Source: Salinispirillum sp. LH 10-3-1 (GTDB lineage: Bacteria > Pseudomonadota > Gammaproteobacteria > Pseudomonadales > Natronospirillaceae). Taken from it: 64,000 bases of DNA. The stretch lies in NCBI RefSeq assembly GCF_030643825.1, contig NZ_CP101717.1, forward strand, positions 1,736,001-1,800,000, written 5' to 3'. A model generated the notes under the pieces. It saw only the letters and a list, made by a program, of their open reading frames with translations. It was not told where the DNA came from and did not search any database. The position numbers were made by a program, and so were the translations under genes. Below, piece after piece: positions 9,829 through 21,414 of the stretch; the stretch's first letter is position 1, and the number at the start of each line of letters is the position of its first letter.

Positions 9829-11610
9829 TTACGCTTGACCTGTCTGCACGCGCCACTGCGACGCATAGAAGCCATCATGCGCGATCAATTCTTCATGAGT
9901 GCCTTGTTCGACCACCTTGCCGTGCTCAAGTACGACGATTTGATCCGCGTGCACAATGGTCGACAGGCGGTGCGCAATCATGATTACGGTGCGCCCATGG
10001 CCGATTTTCTTCAGCGACCGCTGAATGGCTGCCTCAGTTTCGTTATCAACCGCACTGGTTGCTTCATCGAGCACCAAGATTGCCGGGTTTTTTAACAAAG
10101 CCCGTGCTAGCGACAAGCGCTGCCGTTGGCCACCCGACAGTCGGACACCACGCTCACCGACCAGGGTATCAATACCCTGTGGCAGACGTTCGATAAACTC
10201 CCAGGCTTCGGCCACGCGAGCAGCCTCTAGGATCTCTTCCGTCGGTGCATCGGGGCGACCGTAGGCGATGTTCTCGCGTATACTGCCTTCAAACAAAAAC
10301 ACCTCTTGGCTCACCAAGCCGATGGCCCGGCGCAGGCTGCTCATGCTGAGGCTGTCAATGGCATGACCATCAATGGTGATGCGCCCTTCTGTGGGGTTGT
10401 AATAGCGCAACAGTAACTTGATCAGCGTTGACTTACCCGAGCCGGTGGCCCCAACCAGTGCTAACGTATTGCCAGCGGCGACTTCCAAGCTCACGCCATG
10501 CAGGCCTTCGTTGGACGATGGGTAGGTAAAGTTGAGCCGCTCAATGGTGACGTGACCGGGCGTACGCTCTGGCAAGGCGGTTAAGCCTTCATCTGGCACC
10601 GTAATTCGCAGTCCAAGTAGGTCCAGTATTCGACGTGTACTGGCCATGGCCCTTTCAAACAGGTCTATGGTTTGTGCCAGTCCGGTCAATGGCCACAGCA
10701 GGCGTTGCGTTAAAAACACCAGTACGCCGTACGCACCGATGTTCAGTGTACCTTCCAGCGCCATAAAGCCACCGATCACAAAGGTCGCCAGAAAGCCCAG
10801 CAGAATTGCCATGCGAATAACGGGTATGAAGGCCGAGCTGATGGCGATGGCTTTGCGGTTGGCCTCGACATAGTCCTCACTCGTCACTCGCAGGCGTTCG
10901 GCCTCGCGCAACTCCGCGGTGAAGCTCTTTATGGTGGCCATGCCGCCAATGTTATTAGACAGGCGACTCGACAAACTCCCAACTTTCTCTCGCACATCGT
11001 TGTACAGCGGGCCTGCTTTACGCTGGAAAAAGAAGGCGCCCCAAATGATCAAAGGAATGGGGGTAAAAGCAAACAGGGCAATCAGCGGTGACAGCAGGAA
11101 GAACACCCCGCCGACCGCCACCACGGTGACGAAGACCTGAATCAGATCATTAGCACCACCATCCAGAAAGCGTTCCAATTGGTTCACATCGTCATTCATC
11201 ACGGCGACCAAGTCACCAGAGCTGCGTGATTCAAAGAACGCCATGTCCAGCTTCTGCACATGCTCGTAAGCATCTTGTCGCATGTCAGCTTGTAGGCGTT
11301 GCGCCAAATTGCGCCACAGAATCATATAGAGGTATTGGAAAATGGACTCGCCCGCCCAGATAAAGAACGTCAACACGGCCAAAATGAAAATTTGTTCCTT
11401 CGGCGAGGTAAAGCCCAGTTGAGCAACGAAACTGCGCTCCTGATTCACCACCACGTCGATGGCGATGCCAATGAGTATTTCTGGGGCTATATCAAACAGC
11501 TTATTGATGACGGAACAGGTGGTAGCAGCAATGATGCGGCGGCGGTAGCCTTTGGCGTAACGCAGCAAGCGGCCAAGGGCCTGGAAGGAGGAAGTGGTTT
11601 CCGATGGCAT
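9829..11610 (-). CDS. ABC exporter, fused membrane and ATPase domains (MsbA/MdlB-like)
   Basis: This 593-residue half-transporter has an N-terminal six-helix exporter domain (about 20-320) and a C-terminal ATPase with Walker A GATGSGKST, Q-loop VSQEVFLF, signature LSGGQRQR and Walker B ILVLDEATSAVD. It would act as a homodimer or heterodimer in the inner membrane. The substrate cannot be told from sequence: MsbA-like lipid export and MdlB-like drug or peptide export are both possible. It is a single gene here, downstream of fabV, with 91 nt between them, so lipid-related work is possible but unproven. Confidence 0.85.
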   Translation of the reverse strand: MPSETTSSFQALGRLLRYAKGYRRRIIAATTCSVINKLFDIAPEILIGIAIDVVVNQERSFVAQLGFTSPKEQIFILAVLTFFIWAGESIFQYLYMILWRNLAQRLQADMRQDAYEHVQKLDMAFFESRSSGDLVAVMNDDVNQLERFLDGGANDLIQVFVTVVAVGGVFFLLSPLIALFAFTPIPLIIWGAFFFQRKAGPLYNDVREKVGSLSSRLSNNIGGMATIKSFTAELREAERLRVTSEDYVEANRKAIAISSAFIPVIRMAILLGFLATFVIGGFMALEGTLNIGAYGVLVFLTQRLLWPLTGLAQTIDLFERAMASTRRILDLLGLRITVPDEGLTALPERTPGHVTIERLNFTYPSSNEGLHGVSLEVAAGNTLALVGATGSGKSTLIKLLLRYYNPTEGRITIDGHAIDSLSMSSLRRAIGLVSQEVFLFEGSIRENIAYGRPDAPTEEILEAARVAEAWEFIERLPQGIDTLVGERGVRLSGGQRQRLSLARALLKNPAILVLDEATSAVDNETEAAIQRSLKKIGHGRTVIMIAHRLSTIVHADQIVVLEHGKVVEQGTHEELIAHDGFYASQWRVQTGQA

Positions 11611-11701
11611 GCAGACGTCCTTAGTAAAAACCGTAAAGAAGTCTGCATGCTGCCACTGAGCCTTGGAAAAACCAAGGCCACTGGTCGGTTATTTTGTGGT
11701 G

Positions 11702-12880
11702 TTACACTTGCGGATTGACATCTTGCTCGTAATCAACAGAGTCAAAGCCAAAACCAAACAGCTTAAAGAACTCTTCCTGGTAGCCCGCGAAGTCTGACAA
11801 TTCCATCACGTTGTCGGTGGTACACTGATGCCACAGGCGCTCTACTTCGTTCTGTACGCTGTCGTCCAATTCTTTTAAGTCGACTCGTACGCGGCCCTGA
11901 TCATCCAATGTCAGTGCTTTGCCAGAGTAGTACTCACCGGACAGCAATTGGTGAATCTGCTCTATACAGCCTTCGTGCGTGCCCTGCGCTTTCATTACTT
12001 TGTACAGCAACGAAATGTACAGCGGCATGACCGGAATCGCTGATGAAGCCTGAGTGACCAGTGCTTTCAATACAGAAACGCGGGCACTGCCTTGGTATTT
12101 CTTAGACAGCGTGGCATTGATGGCCTTGGCTGCACGATCGAGATCTTCTTTGGCCTTACCAATGGTGGCTTTGCCGTAGATGGGCCACGTCAGTTCTTTA
12201 CCAATGTAGGTATAGGCGGTGGTTTGTACGTTGTCCGCCAGTACGCCAGCAGCGTCTAATGCGTTCAGCCACAATTCCCAATCTTCTCCGCCCATTACCT
12301 TAACGGTCGCATCGATTTCTTCCTGTGTGGCTGGCTCCAACGTCACTTCCGTTACCTGCTTGGTATCGGTGTTCAGTGTTTTACGAGTCACTGCTTCGCC
12401 GATCGGCTTCAGCGTGGAATTGTAGATGGTGTCTGAATTCGGGTCTTTACGGCGCGGTGAAGCCAGGCTGTAAACCACCAAGTCGATCTTGCCCATGCTG
12501 GCTTTGATTTCGGCGATCACTTCATCTTTGGCTTCATTCGAGAATGCATCCATGTTGAATGTCTTGGCATAGATACCCTTAGCCGCTGCTTTATCTTCAA
12601 AAGCCCGTGTATTGTACCAACCGGCAGAGCCCGTTTTCGTTTCTGTGGCAGGCTTTTCGAACATTACACCCAAGGTGTTGGCGCCGTAACCAAAAGCGCT
12701 GACGATGCGTGAAGCCAAACCATAGCCCGTGGAACAACCCAAAACCAATACGTTTTTAGGGCCAGTTCCCTGTACACCCTGCTTGACCACGTAGTCGATC
12801 TGCTCTTGTACGTTGGCAGCACAGCCAGTGGGGTGAGCAGTGGTACAAATAAAGCCGCGTACTTTTGGTTTAATAATCAT
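11702..12880 (-). CDS. fabV: enoyl-[acyl-carrier-protein] reductase FabV
   Basis: This 392-residue NADH-dependent reductase performs the last step of fatty-acid elongation. It is a large SDR-type enzyme; GCSTGYGLASRI is the cofactor-binding stretch near residue 50. The catalytic Tyr-x8-Lys appears as Y-TYIGKELTWPIYGKATIGKAK at about residues 225-245. The opening MIIKPKVRGFICTTAHP and its length are FabV-specific. The ATG at 12880 has GGAAAC before it and is preferred over 12892. FabV enzymes are often insensitive to triclosan; no fabI is seen in this window. Confidence 0.95.
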   Translation of the reverse strand: MIIKPKVRGFICTTAHPTGCAANVQEQIDYVVKQGVQGTGPKNVLVLGCSTGYGLASRIVSAFGYGANTLGVMFEKPATETKTGSAGWYNTRAFEDKAAAKGIYAKTFNMDAFSNEAKDEVIAEIKASMGKIDLVVYSLASPRRKDPNSDTIYNSTLKPIGEAVTRKTLNTDTKQVTEVTLEPATQEEIDATVKVMGGEDWELWLNALDAAGVLADNVQTTAYTYIGKELTWPIYGKATIGKAKEDLDRAAKAINATLSKKYQGSARVSVLKALVTQASSAIPVMPLYISLLYKVMKAQGTHEGCIEQIHQLLSGEYYSGKALTLDDQGRVRVDLKELDDSVQNEVERLWHQCTTDNVMELSDFAGYQEEFFKLFGFGFDSVDYEQDVNPQV

Positions 12881-12996
12881 ATCTGTTTCCATTCTTCATT
12901 GCGCAGCGAACGCACACGCATGGGTTTTTCATTTGTGGGCTAGTGTAAAAGGCAAAGCCGCGAATCTAAACCCTATTGAGTCATAAGTGTTTTGAT

Positions 12997-13278
12997 CTAA
13001 CGGACGATCTGTACGCCCTTCCAAAAGGCGATGTAGCCTCGGATCCCCTTTGCCGTTGATTTCGGGTTGGCATAATACCAAGCCGCATCTTCGTTTGTTT
13101 CACCGTTCACCACGATAGAGTAGTAGTTAGCGGTACCCTTCCACGAACACACGGTGGTCTTGTCACTATCGACTAAATATTCTTCGTTCACTGATTCTTC
13201 AGGAAAATAATGGTTGCCTTCAACCACTACCGTGTCATCGGACTCAGCAATTACCGTATCATTCCAGATCGCTTTCAT
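12997..13278 (-). CDS. DUF427 domain protein
   Basis: This 93-residue protein matches the DUF427 pattern: MKAIWNDTVIAESDDT at the start, a central VEGNHYFP, and CSWKGTANYYSIVV in the middle. It ends DAAWYYANPKSTAKGIRGYIAFWKGV in outline. Members are small soluble beta-rich proteins of unknown biochemical role. The start chosen is the ATG at 13278, with GGTGG upstream; a GTG two codons earlier is also in frame. It lies between an MFS gene and fabV on the same strand, with no clear functional link. Confidence 0.85.
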   Translation of the reverse strand: MKAIWNDTVIAESDDTVVVEGNHYFPEESVNEEYLVDSDKTTVCSWKGTANYYSIVVNGETNEDAAWYYANPKSTAKGIRGYIAFWKGVQIVR

Positions 13279-13302
13279 AACCACCCACCTAAATGTCCAA
13301 TG

Positions 13303-14493
13303 TCAGGTCACTACCCGACGATGCGTTTTCATAAAAAGCAGAATGGCACAACTTAAGGTGCCCAACAATACGATTATTGACCCAATGATAACGCCTTGCC
13401 ACGCAGCCCAATGCCAGAACGGATAGAGGTAGAACCCACCGGCGGTAGCGCCAAGGTAGTAAGATAGCAAATAGAGCGCAGATGCGCTGGCTTTAGCCTG
13501 CAATGCCTGTTGGCTAACCCAACTGCTGGCGGTGGCTTGGGTAAAAAATAAGCCGAATGCGCTGATAAAGAACCCAGCCACTATGCCCGCCAAACTGGGC
13601 AATAACGTGGTTACCGACCCCAGTATCAGAATGCCGATGCCTAACACCATACACAGCGGTTGCGGGATGCGTTGCGCCACCCGGCCGGAAATCGCTGAAC
13701 CGAAGGTGCCTGTTAGGTAGGTCAGAAATAACAGACCGAGCCAGCTAGACGACAAATTGTAAGGTGGCGCAGCCAACAAAAAAGTCACGTAACTGTACTG
13801 GTTAATGAAGATAAAGAAGTTGAATCCGCCAATTAGACAAGCCATTAAAATCAATGGGTTACGTAGATGTCCGTATAAATCACTTAATATCTGACCCAAA
13901 TGGATCGGTCGTGCAGAAAAACGCTGGGCGTTTGGTAGCAGTACGACGAACAGGGCCAGTAGCAACGCACTGAACCCTGCCATCACCATAAAGACCGCAG
14001 ACCACCCTAGCCACTCACCCACAAACCCACCGATCAAGCGCCCGCTGATTCCACCCACCGTATTGGCACTAATGTAGAAACCAACCGCGACGATCAAGGC
14101 TGGCCGCTCAAACTCATCGCCCATGTAGGCGATGGCAATGGCCGGTAACCCGCCCAAAAATAGCCCTAAGACGGCCCGCAGGATCATTAGGTCAATGTAG
14201 CTACGCACCTGTGACAGCATTACGATGGTCAAAACCACACCGATCAGGCTACCAATCATCAATGGCTTGCGGCCTAAGGCATCAGACAGCCCACCGTATA
14301 CCAGCAGGGATAAACCAAGTGTCAGGGTGGTGATGGAGAAACTGTAGCTGGCTTGCAGCGCCGTCAGCTCGAACTCTGCGGCCAACGTAGGCAGCAGCGG
14401 CTGTATTGCATAGAGGTTGGCAAACACCAGCACGGAGCCCAGGCATAACGCCGAGACTGCGCGCCGGTAGCCCCTACTGCCTAATATAAGCAA
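13303..14493 (-). CDS. MFS transporter, YnfM-like
   Basis: This 396-residue protein has about 12 hydrophobic segments. The loop motif GGLSDALGRKPLMI between helices 2 and 3 is the standard MFS signature, and the overall pattern fits the arabinose-efflux/YnfM group of proton antiporters. The substrate is unknown. The first codon is a TTG at 14493, five bases after the slyD stop, with no visible ribosome-binding site. No better start lies ahead of the first membrane helix, so translation may be coupled to slyD. Confidence 0.8.
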   Translation of the reverse strand: MLILGSRGYRRAVSALCLGSVLVFANLYAIQPLLPTLAAEFELTALQASYSFSITTLTLGLSLLVYGGLSDALGRKPLMIGSLIGVVLTIVMLSQVRSYIDLMILRAVLGLFLGGLPAIAIAYMGDEFERPALIVAVGFYISANTVGGISGRLIGGFVGEWLGWSAVFMVMAGFSALLLALFVVLLPNAQRFSARPIHLGQILSDLYGHLRNPLILMACLIGGFNFFIFINQYSYVTFLLAAPPYNLSSSWLGLLFLTYLTGTFGSAISGRVAQRIPQPLCMVLGIGILILGSVTTLLPSLAGIVAGFFISAFGLFFTQATASSWVSQQALQAKASASALYLLSYYLGATAGGFYLYPFWHWAAWQGVIIGSIIVLLGTLSCAILLFMKTHRRVVT

Positions 14494-14498
14494 GGGGA

Positions 14499-14981
14499 TT
14501 ATCCGTGATGATGGCCACCCACGCCATGGGCATGTCCGTGGGCTATTTCATCGTCGTCTGCGGCACGCACAGACAGTATGTCCACAGTAAAGGTCAGTTC
14601 ACGACCTGCCAGTGGGTGATTGGTGTCTATGTCGACTTGTTTCAGTCCGACTTTTACGACAGTAACCTGACGTGGTCCTTGGTCTGTCTGCACGGTCGCC
14701 ATCAGGCCCGGCTTCCATTTGCGCGCACCTTGCAGGTGTTTTAAGGGAATGCGCTGGATGGAATCTTCTCTCGGCATGCCGTAGGCATCGGCTGGTGGAA
14801 TGGTTACAGAGAATTGTGCGCCCTCTTTTTTTCCTTCCATCGCTGCTTCTAAGCCCGGAATGATGCCGCCATGACCATGCAGATACAGCATGGGATCAGA
14901 GTCCTTAGACGACTCTATCTCTCCGTGCGCATCACTGAGGGTATAATGAAACTGTACAACGGTATTCTTTTCAATGTGCAT
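14499..14981 (-). CDS. slyD: FKBP-type peptidyl-prolyl isomerase, SlyD-like
   Basis: This 160-residue protein shows the SlyD arrangement: a short FKBP domain (VQFHYTLSDAHGE; HGHGGIIPGLEAAMEGKKEG) with an inserted chaperone flap (IPPADAYG to about residue 125), then a His-rich tail. The tail HGHAHGVGGHHHG could bind nickel or other metals, as in E. coli SlyD, which aids hydrogenase maturation and folding. A short tail without cysteines makes it simpler than the E. coli one. It is upstream of the MFS gene and divergent from nudJ. Confidence 0.88.
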   Translation of the reverse strand: MHIEKNTVVQFHYTLSDAHGEIESSKDSDPMLYLHGHGGIIPGLEAAMEGKKEGAQFSVTIPPADAYGMPREDSIQRIPLKHLQGARKWKPGLMATVQTDQGPRQVTVVKVGLKQVDIDTNHPLAGRELTFTVDILSVRAADDDEIAHGHAHGVGGHHHG

Positions 14982-15158
14982 TGTTTTGCCTTTTTTGGAG
15001 CTGCCACCAGATTACAAGCGAGCATTATCAACTTCATACGCGGACCGTGCAACGAAAGAACAGCGTGGCGACCACCTTTTTGCATTCCCAAATCAGCCAT
15101 TTTTCGGTAGCATTGGCGGCCCGTTTTAAGGCCGTTTGCCGACCCGCAGAGTTGAACT

Positions 15159-15620
15159 ATGAGCTTCCACCCCCATGTTACTGTTGCAGCGCTGATTAAG
15201 CAGGGTGAGCGCTATTTAATGGTGGAAGAAGGCGATAGAAACGCTGCCGTATTTAACCAGCCCGCAGGCCATATTGATGAAGGTGAAACCGCTCTTCAAG
15301 CCTGTTTGCGTGAAACATTGGAAGAAACCGGCTGGGCGGTCACGCTAACGCATTTGATTGGCGTGTATGTTTACTCTGCTCCGAACGGCAACACCTATTA
15401 CCGGTTTGGCTTTGCGGCGCTACCAGTCGAACAAAGACAGCATACGTTAGACTCTGACATCATTGCGGCACACTGGTTAACGCTCGATGAAATAAATGCA
15501 TTCCAAGAAGCCGGTCGCTTACGCAGCCCCTTGGTCATGCAGTTGATCAACGACGATCTGGCTGGCCAGCAATTTCCATTGTCACTTATTCATGAAGGGT
15601 TTCATGTCACTCAGCAGTAA
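15159..15620 (+). CDS. nudJ: Nudix phosphatase NudJ
   Basis: This 153-residue hydrolase has a complete Nudix box from [10 protein letters not shown] through RETLEETGW (about residues 36-58). The family is NudJ/YmfB, which in E. coli hydrolyses nucleoside tri- and diphosphates and the thiamine precursor HMP-PP. It overlaps mnmA by 17 nt; the nudJ-mnmA-hflD-purB order is the same as in E. coli, which supports the specific name. Confidence 0.92.
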   Translation: MSFHPHVTVAALIKQGERYLMVEEGDRNAAVFNQPAGHIDEGETALQACLRETLEETGWAVTLTHLIGVYVYSAPNGNTYYRFGFAALPVEQRQHTLDSDIIAAHWLTLDEINAFQEAGRLRSPLVMQLINDDLAGQQFPLSLIHEGFHVTQQ

Positions 15621-16727
15621 CGAACGTTTAAAAGTCATTGTCGGTATGTCCGGCGGTGTGGATTCCTCTGTTAGCGCCCTTTTGCTGATGCAGCAAGGCT
15701 ATGCAGTGGAAGGACTGTTCATGAAAAACTGGGAAGAAGACGACAACACCGAGTACTGCACCGCCAAGGAAGACCTGGCCGACGCACAAGCCGTCTGCGA
15801 CAAGCTGGGGATCAAACTGCACACGGCCAACTTTGCTGCCGAGTACTGGGACAACGTGTTTGAGCATTTCCTTGAAGAATACAAGGCTGGACGTACGCCG
15901 AACCCGGATATTCTCTGCAACCGCGAAATCAAATTTAAAGTCTTTCTGGATTACGCTCGTATTCTGGGCGCTGACTTGATTGCTACCGGACATTACGTAC
16001 GTCGTGGTCAAGGCGCTGACGGCGAGGCCATATTATTGAAGGGCTTGGATACCAATAAAGACCAGTCCTACTTTTTGCACCAGGTAGGCGAAGAGCAGCT
16101 GGCACAGACCTTGTTTCCCGTGGGTGAGATGGCCAAACCCGAAGTGCGCCGCTTAGCGGAACAGCACGATTTGATCACCCACAACAAAAAAGACAGCACG
16201 GGCATTTGCTTTATTGGCGAGCGCCGCTTCAGTGATTTCTTAAAACAATACCTGCCTGCACAGCCCGGGGCCATCGAAACGCCCGACGGTGAAGTCATTG
16301 GCGAACATCATGGCTTAATGTACTACACCATTGGGCAGCGCCAAGGGTTGGGCATTGGTGGTTTGAAGAACCACCCCGAGGCTCCTTGGTTTGCTGCTGA
16401 AAAGGACTTGGAGCGTAACGTGCTGATTGCCGTTCAGGGCATAGACCATCCGTTGCTGTTTAAAAACCATATGCGCTTGCGCGAAATTTTCTGGATCAAC
16501 GGTGGCTCTGAACACGACCACGCGCCTGATTTAAGCCAGCCGCTGACCTGTAAACATCGCTACCGTCAGGAAGACCAAGACTGTTTGGTAATTCCTGAAG
16601 CGAACGGTACCTACCGGGTCGAATTCCACCAGCCCCAGCGCGCCATTACGCCGGGACAATCGGCAGTATTTTATCGCGGCAAGCATTGTTTAGGTGGCGG
16701 CGTGATTGAGGAGGCTTGGAAAGCATA

Positions 16728-16728
<1 letters not shown>
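15604..16728 (+). CDS. mnmA: tRNA-specific 2-thiouridylase MnmA
   Basis: This 374-residue enzyme makes s2U34 in tRNAs for Lys, Glu and Gln. The PP-loop GMSGGVDSS sits at the N-terminus, and the two catalytic cysteines are in [12 protein letters not shown] and [12 protein letters not shown]. The ATG at 15604 has AAGG upstream and is preferred over 15592. It lies within the nudJ-mnmA-hflD-purB operon, and its stop codon overlaps the hflD start by one base (TAATG). Confidence 0.97.
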
Positions 16729-18747
<2,019 letters not shown>

Positions 18748-18833
18748 AAAATACTGCGCTAACGCTGGCAGCGTTTCGCTCGTCAGGTTTCCAGGTACCC
18801 TTGGTGACACAGAGAAGAAGGAGAGTCGGGCAC

Positions 18834-19994
18834 ATGATGCTTTTTAACCAAATGCCAATGGAAGAGTTCTTACGCGACTACTGGCAAAAAAAGCCATGCT
18901 TGTTTCGCCAAGCATTGCCCGACTTCCACTCTCCGCTGTCACCCGATGAATTAGCCGGATTGGCCTTAGAAGACGAAATTGAAAGTCGTTTGGTGATCGA
19001 ACACGGGGATACCCCTTGGCAGTTACGCCGCGGCCCCTTCAGTGAAGATGACTTCGCGCGACTCCCGGAATCGAACTGGACCCTGCTCGTTCAGGCGGTG
19101 GATCAATGGGTGCCGGAAGTTAAAGTACTACTTGAAGAGTTCAGCAGCCTACCTAGCTGGCGCCTGGACGACATTATGATCAGCTTTGCCCCGCAAGGCG
19201 GCAGCGTTGGCCCACACTTTGACCAGTACGATGTTTTTTTGGTCCAGGTCGAAGGCGATCGTCATTGGGATATCGGCCAAATGTGTGACCACACAACGGC
19301 TCTGCATCCGGACTCCGACCTGAAGATTATAACCGAATTGGCGCGTACTGATGGCTGGGATCTCAACCCTGGTGATGTACTCTATTTACCACCCGGTTTG
19401 GCGCACCATGGCGTTGCCCTGAACAACTGCCTAACCTACTCTGTTGGCTTCCGAGCACCGGACGCAGTAGAAGCGTTGCAAGGCTTGGCGCAGCGCTTGG
19501 ATCTCGAGCCTGACGTGGACAGTTTGCGCTATTCGGATACCGATCTAGGTATCGACGAACCCAGCCACACCATCACCCCAGAAGCCTTAACTCGGTTACG
19601 CGCCTTGCTTAAGCGTGCGACTGGCCGTGACGAAGCCTTGGCCGATTGGCTGGGTGCTTACATGACACAAAACAAATACGATTTGTTTGATTGGGCCGAT
19701 GTGCCCGATGATGCGGTTGAACTCAGTGACTCCGCATTGGTAGTAAAAGCACTGCCAACTCGGATGGCCGTGTACAACGAACGCTTTTACGTCAATGGCC
19801 GGGTATTTCCATTGCAACCTGAAGATCGAGAGCTGGTTAAGGCACTGATTGAGGATGACCACTGGAGCTGGGGAACACTGACCGGATTAACGCACAGCGA
19901 TAGCGCGCGTGATACGCTGGACATGCTGATTTTAAGTGGCAGCCTGGAACTGCCGGAAGAAGAAGCCTTCGCTGCGCCAACGACGCAGCAATAA
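18834..19994 (+). CDS. roxA: ribosomal protein uL16 3-hydroxylase (cupin oxygenase)
   Basis: This 2-oxoglutarate and Fe(II)-dependent JmjC-type oxygenase (386 residues) is related to E. coli YcfD/RoxA, which hydroxylates an arginine in ribosomal protein uL16. The iron ligands are His and Asp in GPHFDQYDVF and the distal His in LPPGLAHHGVAL. A C-terminal winged-helix-like region follows. AAGGAG upstream of the ATG at 18834 supports this start over an in-frame codon at 18801. Its end is only 4 nt from the end of the convergent next gene. Confidence 0.93.
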   Translation: MMLFNQMPMEEFLRDYWQKKPCLFRQALPDFHSPLSPDELAGLALEDEIESRLVIEHGDTPWQLRRGPFSEDDFARLPESNWTLLVQAVDQWVPEVKVLLEEFSSLPSWRLDDIMISFAPQGGSVGPHFDQYDVFLVQVEGDRHWDIGQMCDHTTALHPDSDLKIITELARTDGWDLNPGDVLYLPPGLAHHGVALNNCLTYSVGFRAPDAVEALQGLAQRLDLEPDVDSLRYSDTDLGIDEPSHTITPEALTRLRALLKRATGRDEALADWLGAYMTQNKYDLFDWADVPDDAVELSDSALVVKALPTRMAVYNERFYVNGRVFPLQPEDRELVKALIEDDHWSWGTLTGLTHSDSARDTLDMLILSGSLELPEEEAFAAPTTQQ

Positions 19995-19998
19995 GGGC

Positions 19999-20250
19999 TC
20001 AGTGGATCGTGGTGTACTGGGGCTCGACATCAACCCATTCATCAAAGCCATCCATGCCCTCCTCCATCTCCATCAGCTGTTCCACCGCATCCATACCGGC
20101 GCCGATCATGGCCTTGGCCACTTCAACGTGATTGGCTTGCAGGCGATTTTTTGCCTCTTTAGAAAAAGCAATTTTTAGCATCGGTTCAGTTTCGTCTTCA
20201 CGCACCAACGCGATGTCGCCGTCTTCAAGCTCAACAATTTCCCAGTACAT
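19999..20250 (-). CDS. conserved small acidic protein of unknown function
   Basis: This protein of 83 residues starts MYWEIVELEDGDIALVRED. It is acidic, with no signal peptide or membrane segment, and ends with a Met/Glu-rich helix and DEWVDVEPQY. GAGGT six bases before the ATG at 20250 is a good ribosome-binding site, which argues that it is real. Similar small proteins occur next to purB in Pseudomonas-type genomes, as far as I recall. It is the last of three linked minus-strand genes. Confidence 0.75.
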   Translation of the reverse strand: MYWEIVELEDGDIALVREDETEPMLKIAFSKEAKNRLQANHVEVAKAMIGAGMDAVEQLMEMEEGMDGFDEWVDVEPQYTTIH

Positions 20251-20260
20251 GGTTTACCTC

Positions 20261-20725
20261 TTAATAAGTCTGACTGTGCTCACGGAAAGCATCCGCCCAG
20301 TCTTTTAATCCGTGCAGTGCATCTTGCTGCCAATCGGCTGCTTCATTTGATGCACTGGTAATGATTGCGTTCGACGCTAATGTTGTTTGCCCGGCACTCT
20401 CTGACCAGAGCGCACGCCAACAGGCCAACAGTTGATACAGCCAGTGATCTACTTGCCCCCGAGCCTCTTCCAGTATGTTCAATTCATACATGCTGGCGTT
20501 GTAGGTGCGTAACGCCTGTAAAAAAGCGCCTTCATCCCAAAGATCGCCGACGATGGTGCCACCGATGCGGTAGTTGTGACAAAGTTCTTGCAGCAAGGAC
20601 AAATAGGTTCGATAAAGCTGCCAGGTGACAGCTTCATCAAGCAGCGCCACGGTATCCTCAGGCGTTGCTTGCTGCAGTTCGAGCAAGCGTTGCGCGCGGA
20701 AATGGTGGCGATTGAAATTGCGCAC
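20261..20725 (-). CDS. conserved hypothetical helical protein
   Basis: This 154-residue protein is soluble and mostly helical, rich in Leu, Trp and Ala. It has no motif I can assign; it may match a family of Pseudomonas proteins of unknown function (DUF6586-like), which is from memory and unverified. Translation starts at a GTG at 20725, two bases after the stop of the YfaZ-like gene, so the two are probably coupled. A 10-nt gap follows before the small acidic protein. Confidence 0.72.
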   Translation of the reverse strand: MRNFNRHHFRAQRLLELQQATPEDTVALLDEAVTWQLYRTYLSLLQELCHNYRIGGTIVGDLWDEGAFLQALRTYNASMYELNILEEARGQVDHWLYQLLACWRALWSESAGQTTLASNAIITSASNEAADWQQDALHGLKDWADAFREHSQTY

Positions 20726-20727
20726 GA

Positions 20728-21279
20728 TCAGTAACGGACCCGAAACCCGATGGTAACGGTTGAATCCAGTGTACGTTCACGCTCATAGTTTGCCCGACTA
20801 TCACTGTAGCCGACGAACAGGCGGGCCTGGGGCAATACCAAGTAGGTTAAACGGGCTTGAACATCGAAGAAGTCGACCAAATCACCAAAAGCCAACACTG
20901 GCGGTGCGTAGTAGGCAGATACCTCTGCACCGACACCGTTCAACTGCGGCGGGTTGTAACGTACGAAGCCACCCAGGCCAACGGCCACGCTGGTATTCTC
21001 TTCAGGCACTTTGAACAGAAACCCTTTGCCACCTATACCACCAATCAGCTCTGGCCGTTGGTTGGTAGGGTCAATGGCATGAAAGCCACCAGAAATCAAA
21101 GAACCGGCGTCTTGGCGATACCACCCACCCACCGTGATGTACGCACCAGTACCCACACGAGCAGCACCGTGCTCAGCGCGAATGGATTGGTCAGACAAGG
21201 CAACATCGATTGAACCACCCGCTAAGGCAGTGCTAGAAAGTGCAATTGCGGCTACCGCCAATGTGAGTTTCTTAAGCAT
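20728..21279 (-). CDS. YfaZ-like outer membrane protein
   Basis: This 183-residue protein has a clear signal peptide (MLKKLTLAVAAIALSSTALA) with cleavage after Ala20. The mature part is a row of alternating amphipathic strands ending in aromatic FRVRY, as in small outer-membrane beta-barrels; glycine-rich turns and the STVTIGFRVRY end fit the YfaZ family. The function of YfaZ is unknown. It heads a three-gene minus-strand run with the two hypothetical genes that follow. It is separated from htpG by 135 nt. Confidence 0.75.
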   Translation of the reverse strand: MLKKLTLAVAAIALSSTALAGGSIDVALSDQSIRAEHGAARVGTGAYITVGGWYRQDAGSLISGGFHAIDPTNQRPELIGGIGGKGFLFKVPEENTSVAVGLGGFVRYNPPQLNGVGAEVSAYYAPPVLAFGDLVDFFDVQARLTYLVLPQARLFVGYSDSRANYERERTLDSTVTIGFRVRY

Positions 21280-21414
21280 CCTAAAACGGCTCCTTTATGA
21301 ATGCCCGCATTCTAACGGTTTAAACGCTGAAATTCATCTGTTAAACCGTTTAGACGCTGAGCTGGAGTGCACTGCACTAACACAGTGCGCTCCGCCATTG
21401 CCTAACGACTGAAA

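Noticed and set aside
11660-11678. 7-bp hairpin GCCTTGG-AAAAA-CCAAGGC between fabV and the ABC exporter as a terminator
   Set aside because: No T-run follows on either strand, so termination cannot be claimed; it remains a simple dyad.
15628-16011. 127-residue minus-strand open frame
   Set aside because: Antisense to the PP-loop region of mnmA; codon pattern favours mnmA.
18761-18775. Dyad AACGCTG-G-CAGCGTT after purB
   Set aside because: One-base loop and no T-run; it is not a standard terminator and may be chance.
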